Shown: piece by piece, positions 54,088 through 62,451 of the stretch
Position numbering within the stretch: the stretch's first letter is position 1
Layout: the number at the start of each line of letters is the position of its first letter
Source of the DNA: Robbsia sp. KACC 23696
GTDB lineage: Bacteria; Pseudomonadota; Gammaproteobacteria; Burkholderiales; Burkholderiaceae
Direction: 5' to 3'
Assembly: GCF_039852015.1 (NCBI RefSeq)
Contig: NZ_CP156626.1
Location: 1,832,249 to 1,896,248, forward strand
Length of the DNA: 64,000 nucleotides
Notes under the pieces: model-generated
What the model was told of the DNA's origin: nothing
Database searches by the model: none
The model's input: the letters and a program-made list of their open reading frames with translations, nothing else
Program-made: the position numbers and the translations under genes

Positions 54088-54927
54088 ATGACCATGCGCG
54101 CTCCGTTCACTCTCCGTTTTGCGAAATTGGCCCTGCCGGTGGTTCTCGGCGCTTCGATGCTGTCGACTATCGGTTTGGCCCGTGCGGCCGATGTCAAAAC
54201 CGTTGAAGCCGGCAAGCTGACCTATGGGGTGGCCGCCACGTTCGCACCGTTCGAGTTCACGAAGGACGGCACATTGACCGGCTTCGATATCGACATCGTC
54301 AACGCGATCTCCGCGAAGATGAAGTTGGCGGCGAATGCGCAGAGCATGCAGTTCAGCGGCCTGATTCCGGCGCTGCAGGGCGGCCGGATCGATATGATCA
54401 ATTCGGCGATGTACATCACGCCTGCACGCTCGGCGCAGGTCGATTTCGTGCCCTACCTGAAGGTTGGCGATCGCATCATCGTGCAAGCGGCCAATCCGGC
54501 GAAGATCACCGGCCGGGACGATTCGGTGTGCGGCAAGAATATCGCGGTGACCTTGGGCGGTATCGAGGAAACGTATGCACGCGCCGATGTGACGCGCTGC
54601 CAGGCCGCCAACAAGCCGGCACCGAACGTCATGACGCTGCCAACCGCACAAGACGCCGCGTTGAGCCTGCGCCAGGGACGCGCCGACGCGATCTATAACT
54701 CGACGCCGGGCACCGTGAAGTTGCTCGACGACGTGCCGGGTGTGTACGCAGCGGTGGGTGCCGAATTCGAGCAGAAGACGAATATCGGCTTTGCCGTGCC
54801 GAAGGGCAATGCCGCTTTCGCCGATGCACTGCGCGCCGCATTGACCCAGGTGGTCGCCGACGGCACGTACGACAAACTGATTGCGAAGTGGAAGCTGCCG
54901 GAAACGGTCTCGATCTTCAAGCAGTAA
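54088..54927 (+). CDS. Polar amino-acid ABC transporter substrate-binding protein
   Basis: A 279-residue periplasmic solute-binding protein of family 3. Signal peptide with hydrophobic core LALPVVLGASMLSTIGLARA-A. The mature part shows FAPFEFTKDGTLTGFDIDIVNAI and FSGLIPALQGGRIDMINSAMYITPAR, the latter being the usual ligand-binding ARG/ER motif region. The start at 54088 is set by AGGA at -8 and by the upstream promoter and operator; an ATG at 54043 lies inside the operator. The matching ATPase and permease are encoded about 7.5-9 kb away at 62452-63943. Confidence 0.9.
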   Translation: MTMRAPFTLRFAKLALPVVLGASMLSTIGLARAADVKTVEAGKLTYGVAATFAPFEFTKDGTLTGFDIDIVNAISAKMKLAANAQSMQFSGLIPALQGGRIDMINSAMYITPARSAQVDFVPYLKVGDRIIVQAANPAKITGRDDSVCGKNIAVTLGGIEETYARADVTRCQAANKPAPNVMTLPTAQDAALSLRQGRADAIYNSTPGTVKLLDDVPGVYAAVGAEFEQKTNIGFAVPKGNAAFADALRAALTQVVADGTYDKLIAKWKLPETVSIFKQ

Positions 54928-54998
54928 GCATCGGCGATGCGACGGTTTTATATCGCCGTCGCAGACAGGTTTCGTAAAGGAAGGAAAGAGGCAGGCGT

Positions 54999-56024
54999 AT
55001 GACGGGATTCACTCAACCGGTGGCACAGGATGTCATCGACGCGATGGCGCGGCTGAAGGACGTGGCCGTGGACACGCCGATCGTGCGGTCCGATCGGCTC
55101 GACGCGATGACGGGCGCGCGGGTTTTTATCAAGCTGGAAAATCTGCAACGCACCGGCGCCTTCAAGTTTCGGGGTGCCTACAACTGTCTATCACGGCTCG
55201 ATCGCACCACCTGTCCGGACGGCGTGGTCGCCTATTCGACCGGCAACCACGGTCAGGCGATTTCGACGGTCGGCCGCATGTTGGGCATTCCGACGACTGT
55301 CGTGATGCCGTCGAACGCGCCCGCGAACAAGATCAAGAAGGCGCGGGAAAACGGCGCGCGTATCGTCCTCTACGACCGCGAACGGCAAAGCCGGGAAGCG
55401 GTTGCCGCCGAGCTGGCGAAAGAAGGCCAGTATGCGGTCGTACCGCCGGGCGACCATCACCACGTGATTGCCGGGCAGGGAACGGTTGCCTATGAAGCGT
55501 TGCAGAGCCTGAGCGCGCGGTTGGGCCGCGATGCGGTCGATATGATCGTCGTGCCATGCGGCGGGGGCGGATTGTCCGCCGGCACGATCCTCGCGGTCGA
55601 AGCCGCGGGGGCGAAGGCCCAGGTCTGGGCCAGTGAGCCGGCGGACTTCGACGATACGCGTCGCTCGCTCGCGTCGGGGCAGCGCGAAACGAACCCGGCC
55701 GGGCGCGTGTCGATCTGCGATGCCTTGCTCGCCCCGGTGCCGGCGGAACTGCCGTTTTCGATCAATGGGGAGCGCCTGTCCGGTGTGTTGACCGCCGACG
55801 ATGCCACCGTGATGGAGACGATGCGTTTCCTTTTCGACGAATGCCGCGTCGTCGTCGAGCCGGGCGGTGCCGTCGGGCTGGCCGGCGTGATCGCCCAGGC
55901 GCGCTCGGCCGATGCCGATAGGCTGAAAGGCAAGACGATTCTCGTCGTCGCATCGGGCGGCAATGTCGACCCGCAATTGTTCGCCACGGCCATTCTCGGT
56001 GAGGCGTCGTCCGCCTCGGCGTGA
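54999..56024 (+). CDS. Threonine dehydratase-like PLP enzyme (EutB/serine-threonine dehydratase family)
   Basis: A 341-residue fold-type II PLP enzyme, in the family of biosynthetic threonine dehydratase, serine racemase and EutB of ectoine utilisation. PLP-lysine K56 lies in GAFKFRGAYN; the phosphate-binding tetraglycine-type motif PCGGGGLSAG is at ~189. It lacks the regulatory ACT domain. Substrate residues STGNHGQA are conserved. It likely removes water or ammonia from a hydroxy- or diamino-acid. The start at 54999 has AAAGGAAGG upstream. It follows the binding-protein gene by 71 bases and is likely cotranscribed. Confidence 0.9.
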   Translation: MTGFTQPVAQDVIDAMARLKDVAVDTPIVRSDRLDAMTGARVFIKLENLQRTGAFKFRGAYNCLSRLDRTTCPDGVVAYSTGNHGQAISTVGRMLGIPTTVVMPSNAPANKIKKARENGARIVLYDRERQSREAVAAELAKEGQYAVVPPGDHHHVIAGQGTVAYEALQSLSARLGRDAVDMIVVPCGGGGLSAGTILAVEAAGAKAQVWASEPADFDDTRRSLASGQRETNPAGRVSICDALLAPVPAELPFSINGERLSGVLTADDATVMETMRFLFDECRVVVEPGGAVGLAGVIAQARSADADRLKGKTILVVASGGNVDPQLFATAILGEASSASA

Positions 56025-56026
56025 TG

Positions 56027-57532
56027 TCAGGCCGGCCTGGCTGCCGCACAGACGGCGCGCAGCCAGGACAGGATCAAGGGGTGCGGTCGCGCCGGCGTCG
56101 ACATCAATTCGGGATGGCCCTGCGCGCCGGCGTAGAAAGGATGCCTCGCACGTGGGGCGGCAGCGATGCCATCGACGATCGTCCGGCTGGCATCCCATGC
56201 CGCGATATCGATGTCGGCCTGCGCCAGGGCGGCAAAGAGCGCGGGGTTCAGCCTGAAGCGATGGTTGCACCGGATCGCCGAACCGATCGGGCCGTGCGAT
56301 GCGGCCAGGACCGGCTGCAATCCGAGCCGATGTCCGCCATCGGCATTGCGCACGAAAGAGGGCAAGGTCGTATCGGGGGCCAATTCGAGCAGCGTGATAT
56401 CGCTGCGGCCTGTCGCGCGTTGCAACGCGGCGGTTGTCATCGTTTGCATGCCGAGACACAAGCCGAGCGTGGGGATGCGATGACGCCAACCCTGTGCCGC
56501 GGCGGCAATCTGTCCGGCCACCCGGCCCATGTCGGCGCCCCCGGGAAGGACGATGCCGTGCAACGGAGGACGATGTGTGCCGGTAGTCGTCGAGCCCGAC
56601 GGGTCCCTCGGCAACGCGACGGGAGCGCCCGGTGCGCTGTCGTGCGTGAAGTGCTGCAACTCGGCAAGCAGCGCGGACGCGTCGTGCGGCGAGACGAAAT
56701 GCATGTCCAGCGTCACGCCGATCGCATCGGCTGCGTCGCCCAATGCGGCCAGCGTTCCGGGATAACCGTCGAACTGCTCCACTTCGGTGCCGATGAGGGC
56801 GACGGTCAGCGCGGGCCGCGAATCGACCGACCTGGCCTGCGTCGACGCCTCGCCCGGATACACGCATTGCCAGCGGCCGTAGCGATCCTGTTGCGCCACC
56901 CAGGCAGACGCCGCGACCGTCGTCGTGAGCGTCGGGTCCGCGAGATCGATCTCGACCAGCGCCCAGCCGGGCGCTTCACCCAGGCGGCGCGCGACAACCC
57001 GATAGCAGCGTAACGTGCCCTCGATGCGCCGCATCGCCGCTTGTGCGGCGGTAACCAGCCCGTGCAGGTCGTCGGCCGCATCCGTCAGCGACGGATGAAT
57101 CGGGATCACGCCTTCGTCGACGCAATTGTCACGGCCGACGCAATTGACGCGATCGATGCGCGTTTCTTCCGATGGCGCAGCGTCGTTGTCGAACCACGCG
57201 TCAAGCCATTGCGTCAGCGCACGCGGTTGCGGCGCCGGCCGGCCATTCAACCGTTCATACCAGACAAGGCCGCTTGGCAGCAGATCGCCAGTCAGGGCGA
57301 CGTGCTGCACGGCGTCGGCGTAGTGCGCGGTATCGAAGGTGTAGGAGAGGTGCCCGAAGCCGATGTCGCGCAACGGCGCCTTGTTGCGAGCGTCGATGCC
57401 GATTTCGGTCGCAGCGTCGAGGCACGCAGCGCGTTCCGCAGCGAGTATCGACGCCATCACGCCGTATCGCGCCGGCCGTGCGTCGTCATCGATGACCAGA
57501 TGTAGCGTGGGCGTCGCGAGGGTATGTGGCAT
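56027..57532 (-). CDS. CTP-synthase-type glutamine amidotransferase fused to an unrecognised N-terminal domain
   Basis: A 501-residue protein. Residues ~240-500 match the class I glutamine amidotransferase domain of CTP synthase: VALIGTEVEQFDGYPGT, GIVLPGGADM, the nucleophile C359 in GLCLGMQTM, NHRFRLNP and the AGAQGHPELMSTPARPHP end with H473 and E475, completing a Cys-His-Glu triad. The N-terminal ~240 residues have no synthetase or kinase motifs and match nothing I know, but contain CVGRDNCVDEGVIP (Cys131, Cys137) and IDLADPT. It is not a CTP synthase. It could be an amidase or amide-forming enzyme for an unknown substrate. The gene abuts the EutB-like gene (2-base gap, convergent) and follows the aminotransferase. 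Confidence 0.8.
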   Translation of the reverse strand: MPHTLATPTLHLVIDDDARPARYGVMASILAAERAACLDAATEIGIDARNKAPLRDIGFGHLSYTFDTAHYADAVQHVALTGDLLPSGLVWYERLNGRPAPQPRALTQWLDAWFDNDAAPSEETRIDRVNCVGRDNCVDEGVIPIHPSLTDAADDLHGLVTAAQAAMRRIEGTLRCYRVVARRLGEAPGWALVEIDLADPTLTTTVAASAWVAQQDRYGRWQCVYPGEASTQARSVDSRPALTVALIGTEVEQFDGYPGTLAALGDAADAIGVTLDMHFVSPHDASALLAELQHFTHDSAPGAPVALPRDPSGSTTTGTHRPPLHGIVLPGGADMGRVAGQIAAAAQGWRHRIPTLGLCLGMQTMTTAALQRATGRSDITLLELAPDTTLPSFVRNADGGHRLGLQPVLAASHGPIGSAIRCNHRFRLNPALFAALAQADIDIAAWDASRTIVDGIAAAPRARHPFYAGAQGHPELMSTPARPHPLILSWLRAVCAAARPA

Positions 57533-57541
57533 CGATGCGGC

Positions 57542-58768
57542 TCAGGCAGGGTGGGCGACGGGAAGCGTCAGCATGGCGCAGGCATCGGCGATGCGTTCGC
57601 AGGCGTCCTGGAGTTGCGCCGGCTCGACCGCATAAGCGAGGCGCAGATAGCCCGGCGTACCGAACGCCGCGCCATGCACGACGCCGACATAGGCCGATGC
57701 CAACAGATAATCGGCGACGGCGAGATCGCTGTCCAAGATTTGACCGTCCGGCGTCTGCGCACCGATCAATCCCGCGCAGCTGACGAAGGCATAGAAGGCG
57801 CCTTCGGACACCTCGCAATGCAGGCCCGCGCAACGCGCGACCGTGTCGAGCACGCATTGCCGATTATCGGCCAGCGTGTCGCGCCAGACGTCGAAGAACG
57901 ACGTATCGCCCTCCAGCGCCGCGATCGCCGCCGCCTGCGAAATCGTGCTCGCATTGGACGTGCTTTGCGATTGCAACGTCTGCATGGCGCCGATCAGCCA
58001 GGCGGGGCCGCCCGCGTATCCGAGGCGCCAGCCGGTCATCGAATAGCTTTTCGAGACGCCGTTGACGGTCAGCGTCCGTTCCTTCAATCGCGGCTCGACT
58101 TGTGCCGGCGTGAAGAACGGCGTGCCATAGCGCACCAGTTCGTAGATGTCGTCGGCCATCAACAACACGTGCTCATGCTCGAGCAGTACGTCGGTCAATG
58201 CCTGCAGCTCCGCGCGGGAGTAGATCGCGCCGCTCGGATTGTTCGGCGAATTCAGGATCAGCCAGCGCGTCTTCGGCGTGATCGCCGCGCGCAGCGTTTC
58301 CGGCTGCAGCTTCCAGCCCGCTTCGGCGGTACTCGACAGGATCCGCGCGGTCCCGCCGGCCAGGCCCACCATATCCGGATAGGAGACCCAATACGGCGCG
58401 CAAAGAAGCACTTCATCGCCGGCGTCGATGGTGGCCATCAAGGCGTTGAAGATCAATTGCTTCGCGCCGGTGCCGGCGATCAATTCGTTCGACGCATAGC
58501 GCAGGCCATTGTCGCGTTCGAATTTGGCTGCGATGGCGTGTAGTAACGCCGCGGTACCGGCGACAGCGGTGTATTTCGTATCGCCGCGTTGGATCGCCGC
58601 GATACCCGCTGCCTTGATATGGTCCGGCGTATCGAAGCTCAACTCGCCTTCGCCCAGATTGATCACGGGCTTGCCTTGCGCCAATAGCGCGCGGACTTTA
58701 TCCGAGATCACCGCGGTGGGCGAGGGCCGCACGCGCGTCATCCGCGCGGCAAGCAGGGGGTGTGACAT
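57542..58768 (-). CDS. Class I/II aminotransferase (AspC-like)
   Basis: A 408-residue fold-type I PLP aminotransferase. PLP lysine K240 lies in NGVSKSYSMTGWRLGY; the Asn-Pro loop NSPNNPSGAIY and the D-x-Y region (MADDIYELVRYG) are present, and residues for carboxylate binding (GWRLGY Arg) are conserved. It resembles aspartate/aromatic aminotransferases, but substrate specificity cannot be read off. It lies 9 bases upstream of the amidotransferase gene and 14 bases downstream of the M24 gene, all on the same strand, so they form one operon. Confidence 0.92.
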   Translation of the reverse strand: MSHPLLAARMTRVRPSPTAVISDKVRALLAQGKPVINLGEGELSFDTPDHIKAAGIAAIQRGDTKYTAVAGTAALLHAIAAKFERDNGLRYASNELIAGTGAKQLIFNALMATIDAGDEVLLCAPYWVSYPDMVGLAGGTARILSSTAEAGWKLQPETLRAAITPKTRWLILNSPNNPSGAIYSRAELQALTDVLLEHEHVLLMADDIYELVRYGTPFFTPAQVEPRLKERTLTVNGVSKSYSMTGWRLGYAGGPAWLIGAMQTLQSQSTSNASTISQAAAIAALEGDTSFFDVWRDTLADNRQCVLDTVARCAGLHCEVSEGAFYAFVSCAGLIGAQTPDGQILDSDLAVADYLLASAYVGVVHGAAFGTPGYLRLAYAVEPAQLQDACERIADACAMLTLPVAHPA

Positions 58769-58782
58769 AAAAGCCTCTTCTA

Positions 58783-59973
58783 TTACGATGCGACGCGCAG
58801 CAAGGGACGGTCGATCGTTCCCAGTACGCGATAACCGGTCTCGGTGACCACCACGGTCTCGCTGACGCCGACGGTGAATTCACCGTAGATGCGCAACGCC
58901 GGCGGAATGTGGAAGGTCATGCCCGGCTCCAACGGCGTGGTGACGCCGGTGTAGAGACTCAGAATCGAGCCTTCGCCCCAGTCCGGTGCAAACGAGATGC
59001 CGATCGAATAGCCGGTGCGCTTCTTGAAATTCTCGGTATAGCCGGCGCGATCGATCACGCGTTGGCAAGCGAGGTGCGGCGCTTCGCAGGGTTCGCCGGG
59101 CTTGATCGCATCGAGGGAGGCCTGCAACGCTTCCTGGCAGACCTTTTCCATATCCAATGCTTCCGGGCGCGCTTCGCCGATCCATGCGGAGCGCATCAGC
59201 GCCGCATGATAACGATCGTGGCAGGCAGCCATTTCGAGAAACGCCGGCGCGTTCATTTCCAGCGCGCGTCGCCGCCACGTGCCGTGCGGCACGCCGGTGC
59301 GGGGACCGGCGGAGACCAGCGGTTCCATGCCGACGTATTCGGAACCGGCTGCAATCGCCGACGACATCATCGCCGCCACCAAGGTGTTTTCAGTAGCGCC
59401 GACGTGTACCGCATTCATGCCCGCGCGCATCCCGGCATCGACATAGCCTGCCGCGATCGCGATCTTTTCGACTTCGGCCGCGGATTTGACGGCGCGCAGT
59501 TTTTCGACGATGCCGGCCGCATCGGCGATCGTGCCCAGTTTCGCGCTCAGCGTTTCATACACGGCGATCGGCAGGAACCAGCCGCGCTTGTCGATCGCGA
59601 TGCGCTTGCCGTTCAGGCCGCTCTTTTCGACCACGCCCACGAGGACGTCGATCGGGTTTTCGCCGTCGCTATAGACGCGCGCATCGGGGATGAAGGTGTT
59701 GGCGATAAAGTTGAAATACTCCAGCTGCCGGATCACGAAGACCGGATCGCCGTCCACCGGCAGCACCAATGCTTGAAACGTGTAATACCCCGGGGTTTGC
59801 TGACCCGTCAGGTAGAAGATGTTTTCCGGGCCGGTGACGATCATCGCATCGATCTGCGCGGCGGCCAGTGCGGCGCGCGTGCGGGCCACGCGCTGCGCGT
59901 ATTCCGGCGCCGTAAACGCCGACTCGCTGCCTTGCGCGGGCCCCGTGCGGGGAGTGCTTTCGCTTGCTAGCAT
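58783..59973 (-). CDS. M24-fold hydrolase without metal ligands (creatinase / ectoine-hydrolase-like)
   Basis: A 396-residue protein with creatinase N-terminal and M24 C-terminal domains. The typical metal ligands are replaced: the two Asp positions by E247 and A258 (LEMAACHDRYHAALMR), the His by Y322 (GYSIGISF), and the two Glu by P357 and S371 (HIPPAL; GVSETVV). Loss of all metal ligands is seen in creatinase and ectoine hydrolase (EutD/DoeA), which hydrolyse a C-N bond in a non-peptide substrate. The catalytic-type H230 (GVPHGT) remains. It is therefore more likely an amidino- or ring-opening hydrolase than a peptidase. Confidence 0.82.
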   Translation of the reverse strand: MLASESTPRTGPAQGSESAFTAPEYAQRVARTRAALAAAQIDAMIVTGPENIFYLTGQQTPGYYTFQALVLPVDGDPVFVIRQLEYFNFIANTFIPDARVYSDGENPIDVLVGVVEKSGLNGKRIAIDKRGWFLPIAVYETLSAKLGTIADAAGIVEKLRAVKSAAEVEKIAIAAGYVDAGMRAGMNAVHVGATENTLVAAMMSSAIAAGSEYVGMEPLVSAGPRTGVPHGTWRRRALEMNAPAFLEMAACHDRYHAALMRSAWIGEARPEALDMEKVCQEALQASLDAIKPGEPCEAPHLACQRVIDRAGYTENFKKRTGYSIGISFAPDWGEGSILSLYTGVTTPLEPGMTFHIPPALRIYGEFTVGVSETVVVTETGYRVLGTIDRPLLRVAS

Positions 59974-59989
59974 GGTAGATTCCTAAGGA

Positions 59990-61237
59990 TCACAAAGGGA
60001 AAATCGTGTGGGCGCGGGTGGCGTCGAACGTGATGCCCAGGCCCGGCTGCGAGAGGCTGCACACCGTGCCGTCTTCGTAGCGCAAGCCCTGCGCCGGATC
60101 GTCGGCCAAGCCATCGGCGCCATACAGCTCCGCCCATTCAGGGGCCAGCGCCACGCAGGCATGCAAGGCCGCCGCCGTGGACACCGCGCCTTCGTTCATC
60201 TGACCGATCATCAAGGGCACGCCGGCCGCCTGCAATTGCCGCACGGCCGCAACGGCAGGGGCGATACCGCCCAGTTTCACGAGCTTGACGTGCGCGGCGA
60301 GCTTCGCGTGTTGGATCGCGGGCGTGCCGTCGGCAACGGACGCGGTGTCGCCGTCACGCAGGGATTGCGCGAGGTCGCACAGACGTTGCATGTCCTGCGG
60401 CGACTGCAGGCTTTCGTCGAGCATCACCGTGATCGGGCTGGCGCCCGCGACGCGCGCCAATGCGTCCCAATCGCCGGGCGCGATCGGTTGCTCGATATAG
60501 GCGAGGCCGCGTGCAGCCAAGGCCGGAAGACGCGTCGCGCATTCCGCTTCGGTCCACTGACCGTTGACATCGGCGGATAGCCCGATCGTGTCGCCGAATC
60601 GCGCCCGCAATGCATCCAGACGCCGCAGGTCGTCATCGAAACTACCGATGCCGATGCGCAATTTCAAATCGAGATAGCCGCGCGCGACATAGGTCTCGGC
60701 GCGCGCGAGCATCGCGGCATCGTCGGACCAGAACAGCGTCTGGTTCGAACGGAATCGCGGCGCCGTCGCGTTGGCGTTGGCGTTGGCCGCCGTTGTGCCG
60801 ATGCGTTGCGCCAGCGCGGCCGCGACGGTCAAGCCGCGTTGTTTCGCCTCCAGGTCGTGCAGGGCGATATCGAGCATCATGCGCACCGGCGCGAGATAGC
60901 CCGACGCCCATTCCAGCATGGTCCGCAACAGATCCGCGGCGCGCTGCCCGCCATTGGCGAGATCGACCGCCTCGGCGAGCAGACGCTGCGCATCGGCCAG
61001 TACGACGGCGGCATCGAGACCGTTCAGATAGCGGATGTTCAAGCGCGTCTCGCCGATGCCGACCCGGCCAGCGCCATCGCGCAACATCAGATACAGCGCG
61101 TCCAGATGGTCGATGCTGCCGGAGGAGGCCGTATGCAGCACCAGATCGCCGCCGTAATGCAGGTCCGCGCGCAGCAGCGTTGCCGCGACAGGCGCGTCAT
61201 GCGGCTTTCCGAGCGACGAAAGGGCGGCGGTGGTCAT
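59990..61237 (-). CDS. Enolase-superfamily enzyme (dipeptide epimerase-like)
   Basis: A 415-residue enolase-superfamily protein of the muconate-lactonising subgroup. Metal ligands D223 (SADVNG), E249 (YIEQPI) and D274 (LDESL) are intact. The usual catalytic K-x-K reads K192-L-R194, and the opposite lysine is K321 (VKLVKLGG). A Lys-to-Arg change in one catalytic lysine is compatible with a different reaction, for example a dehydratase or racemase. An Asn-Ala repeat (ANANANA, ~151-157) and a long loop (~295-312) are unusual. The start at 61237 overlaps the M20 stop (ATGA, 61234-61237), so they are translationally coupled. Confidence 0.82.
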   Translation of the reverse strand: MTTAALSSLGKPHDAPVAATLLRADLHYGGDLVLHTASSGSIDHLDALYLMLRDGAGRVGIGETRLNIRYLNGLDAAVVLADAQRLLAEAVDLANGGQRAADLLRTMLEWASGYLAPVRMMLDIALHDLEAKQRGLTVAAALAQRIGTTAANANANATAPRFRSNQTLFWSDDAAMLARAETYVARGYLDLKLRIGIGSFDDDLRRLDALRARFGDTIGLSADVNGQWTEAECATRLPALAARGLAYIEQPIAPGDWDALARVAGASPITVMLDESLQSPQDMQRLCDLAQSLRDGDTASVADGTPAIQHAKLAAHVKLVKLGGIAPAVAAVRQLQAAGVPLMIGQMNEGAVSTAAALHACVALAPEWAELYGADGLADDPAQGLRYEDGTVCSLSQPGLGITFDATRAHTIFPL

Positions 61238-62421
61238 CGCGGGGTGCCCAGCATGTCCAGCGCGATGTCGCGATAGATCGAGGCCGAGGCCAGGAACTCG
61301 TCGATCGGCACGAATTCGTCCGGCTTGTGCGCTACTTCCAGCGTCCCCGGTCCGATGATGACGCCCGCCGCGCCAAGACCGTTGAAGTGCACCAGATCCG
61401 CGCCGCCCTGGAAACCGAAGGGGCCGGGGTTGGCCACGCCATGCTTGCGGCACGCGGCCAGACTGGTTTGAACGATGCGGGCGTCGAGCGGCGTTTCCGT
61501 CGCGGCGCCGGTGGTCGGACGGTATTCGAGAATCTCGGCGCGGACACCGAACTTCTCGTAGGCCAAGGCCAGCAGATCGGCGAACTCCTGCTTGACGTCT
61601 TCCTCGCGTTCGCCGGGCACCATGCGGCGATCCAGCAGCAGGTCGCAGGCACCGGGCACGACGTTGTCGGCATGGCCGCCGTTGGCGCGCGTCACCGTCA
61701 GGCTGGCATTGCCGACCAGCGGGTGACAGCGGCAACGGACGACATTTTCATGATGCGTCTCGACCAGGCTCAGCAACTTGGCGGCGCGATAGATCGCGTT
61801 GTCGCCCAGATGCGGGGTACCGGAATGGGCGGTGACGCCATGTACACGCACGACCGGACGCAAGCTGCCCTTGTGCGCCGAGAACGTGGTGTTGGACGTC
61901 GGTTCGCCGACGACGCAGAAATCGACCTTCGGCTTGGGTGTGGTGGCCGCGTAAAATTTGGCGCCTTCGCTGGCCACTTCCTCGTCGGCCGTGAACACGC
62001 CCAACAATGTCCCCGACCAGGACGCCCGATCGGCGGCGAGCATGCGCATCGCTTCGATCATGGCGGTGAGCGGACCCTTCGCATCGCAGGCGCCGCGCGC
62101 ATACAAACGTCCGGCATCCTCGCGCAGGATAAAGGGATCCGAGGTCCAGCCGTCGCCGGCAGGCACGACGTCGAGGTGAGTATTGAAGGCGAACACCGGG
62201 CCCGGGCCGTTTTCCAGCCGGGCCATCACATTGGCGCGACCGGGCTTGTACTCCGACATCGACAGGTCGAACCCTTCGGCGCGCAACAGGCGATCGACAT
62301 GTTGCGCGGCTTCCAACTCACGGCCGGGCGGGTTTTCCGTATTGATGCCGACAAGCGCCGCGAGGTCGCGCTTCATGCGCGCGAGGTCGGGATGGTGTGC
62401 GGAAGGGGACGACGAGGACAT
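61234..62421 (-). CDS. M20-family amidohydrolase (ArgE/DapE-like deacylase or peptidase)
   Basis: A 395-residue zinc hydrolase. Ligand and catalytic motifs are complete: FNTHLDVVPAGDGWTSDPF (His and Asp), GACDAKGPLTA (bridging Asp), TADEEVASEGA (catalytic Glu and ligand Glu) and the C-terminal FQGGADLVHFNG (His). The length and dimerisation domain (HSGTPHLGDNAIYRAAKL) suit the ArgE/acetylornithine deacetylase group. It probably removes an N-acyl group or cleaves a dipeptide in the cluster, taking the place of the EutE/DoeB-type deacetylase in ectoine clusters. It overlaps the enolase gene by 4 bases. Confidence 0.92.
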   Translation of the reverse strand: MSSSSPSAHHPDLARMKRDLAALVGINTENPPGRELEAAQHVDRLLRAEGFDLSMSEYKPGRANVMARLENGPGPVFAFNTHLDVVPAGDGWTSDPFILREDAGRLYARGACDAKGPLTAMIEAMRMLAADRASWSGTLLGVFTADEEVASEGAKFYAATTPKPKVDFCVVGEPTSNTTFSAHKGSLRPVVRVHGVTAHSGTPHLGDNAIYRAAKLLSLVETHHENVVRCRCHPLVGNASLTVTRANGGHADNVVPGACDLLLDRRMVPGEREEDVKQEFADLLALAYEKFGVRAEILEYRPTTGAATETPLDARIVQTSLAACRKHGVANPGPFGFQGGADLVHFNGLGAAGVIIGPGTLEVAHKPDEFVPIDEFLASASIYRDIALDMLGTPR

Positions 62422-62451
62422 GCGGGATGACTCCGGTTCGGTAGACGAGGC

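Noticed and set aside
55191-56867. A 558-codon minus-strand frame over the PLP-enzyme gene and the amidotransferase gene
   Set aside because: It overlaps two well-supported genes in another frame and is Arg/Gly/Asp-rich without domains.
56027-57532. CTP synthase (pyrG)
   Set aside because: Only the glutaminase half is similar; the ATP-dependent synthetase domain and its nucleotide-binding motifs are absent.
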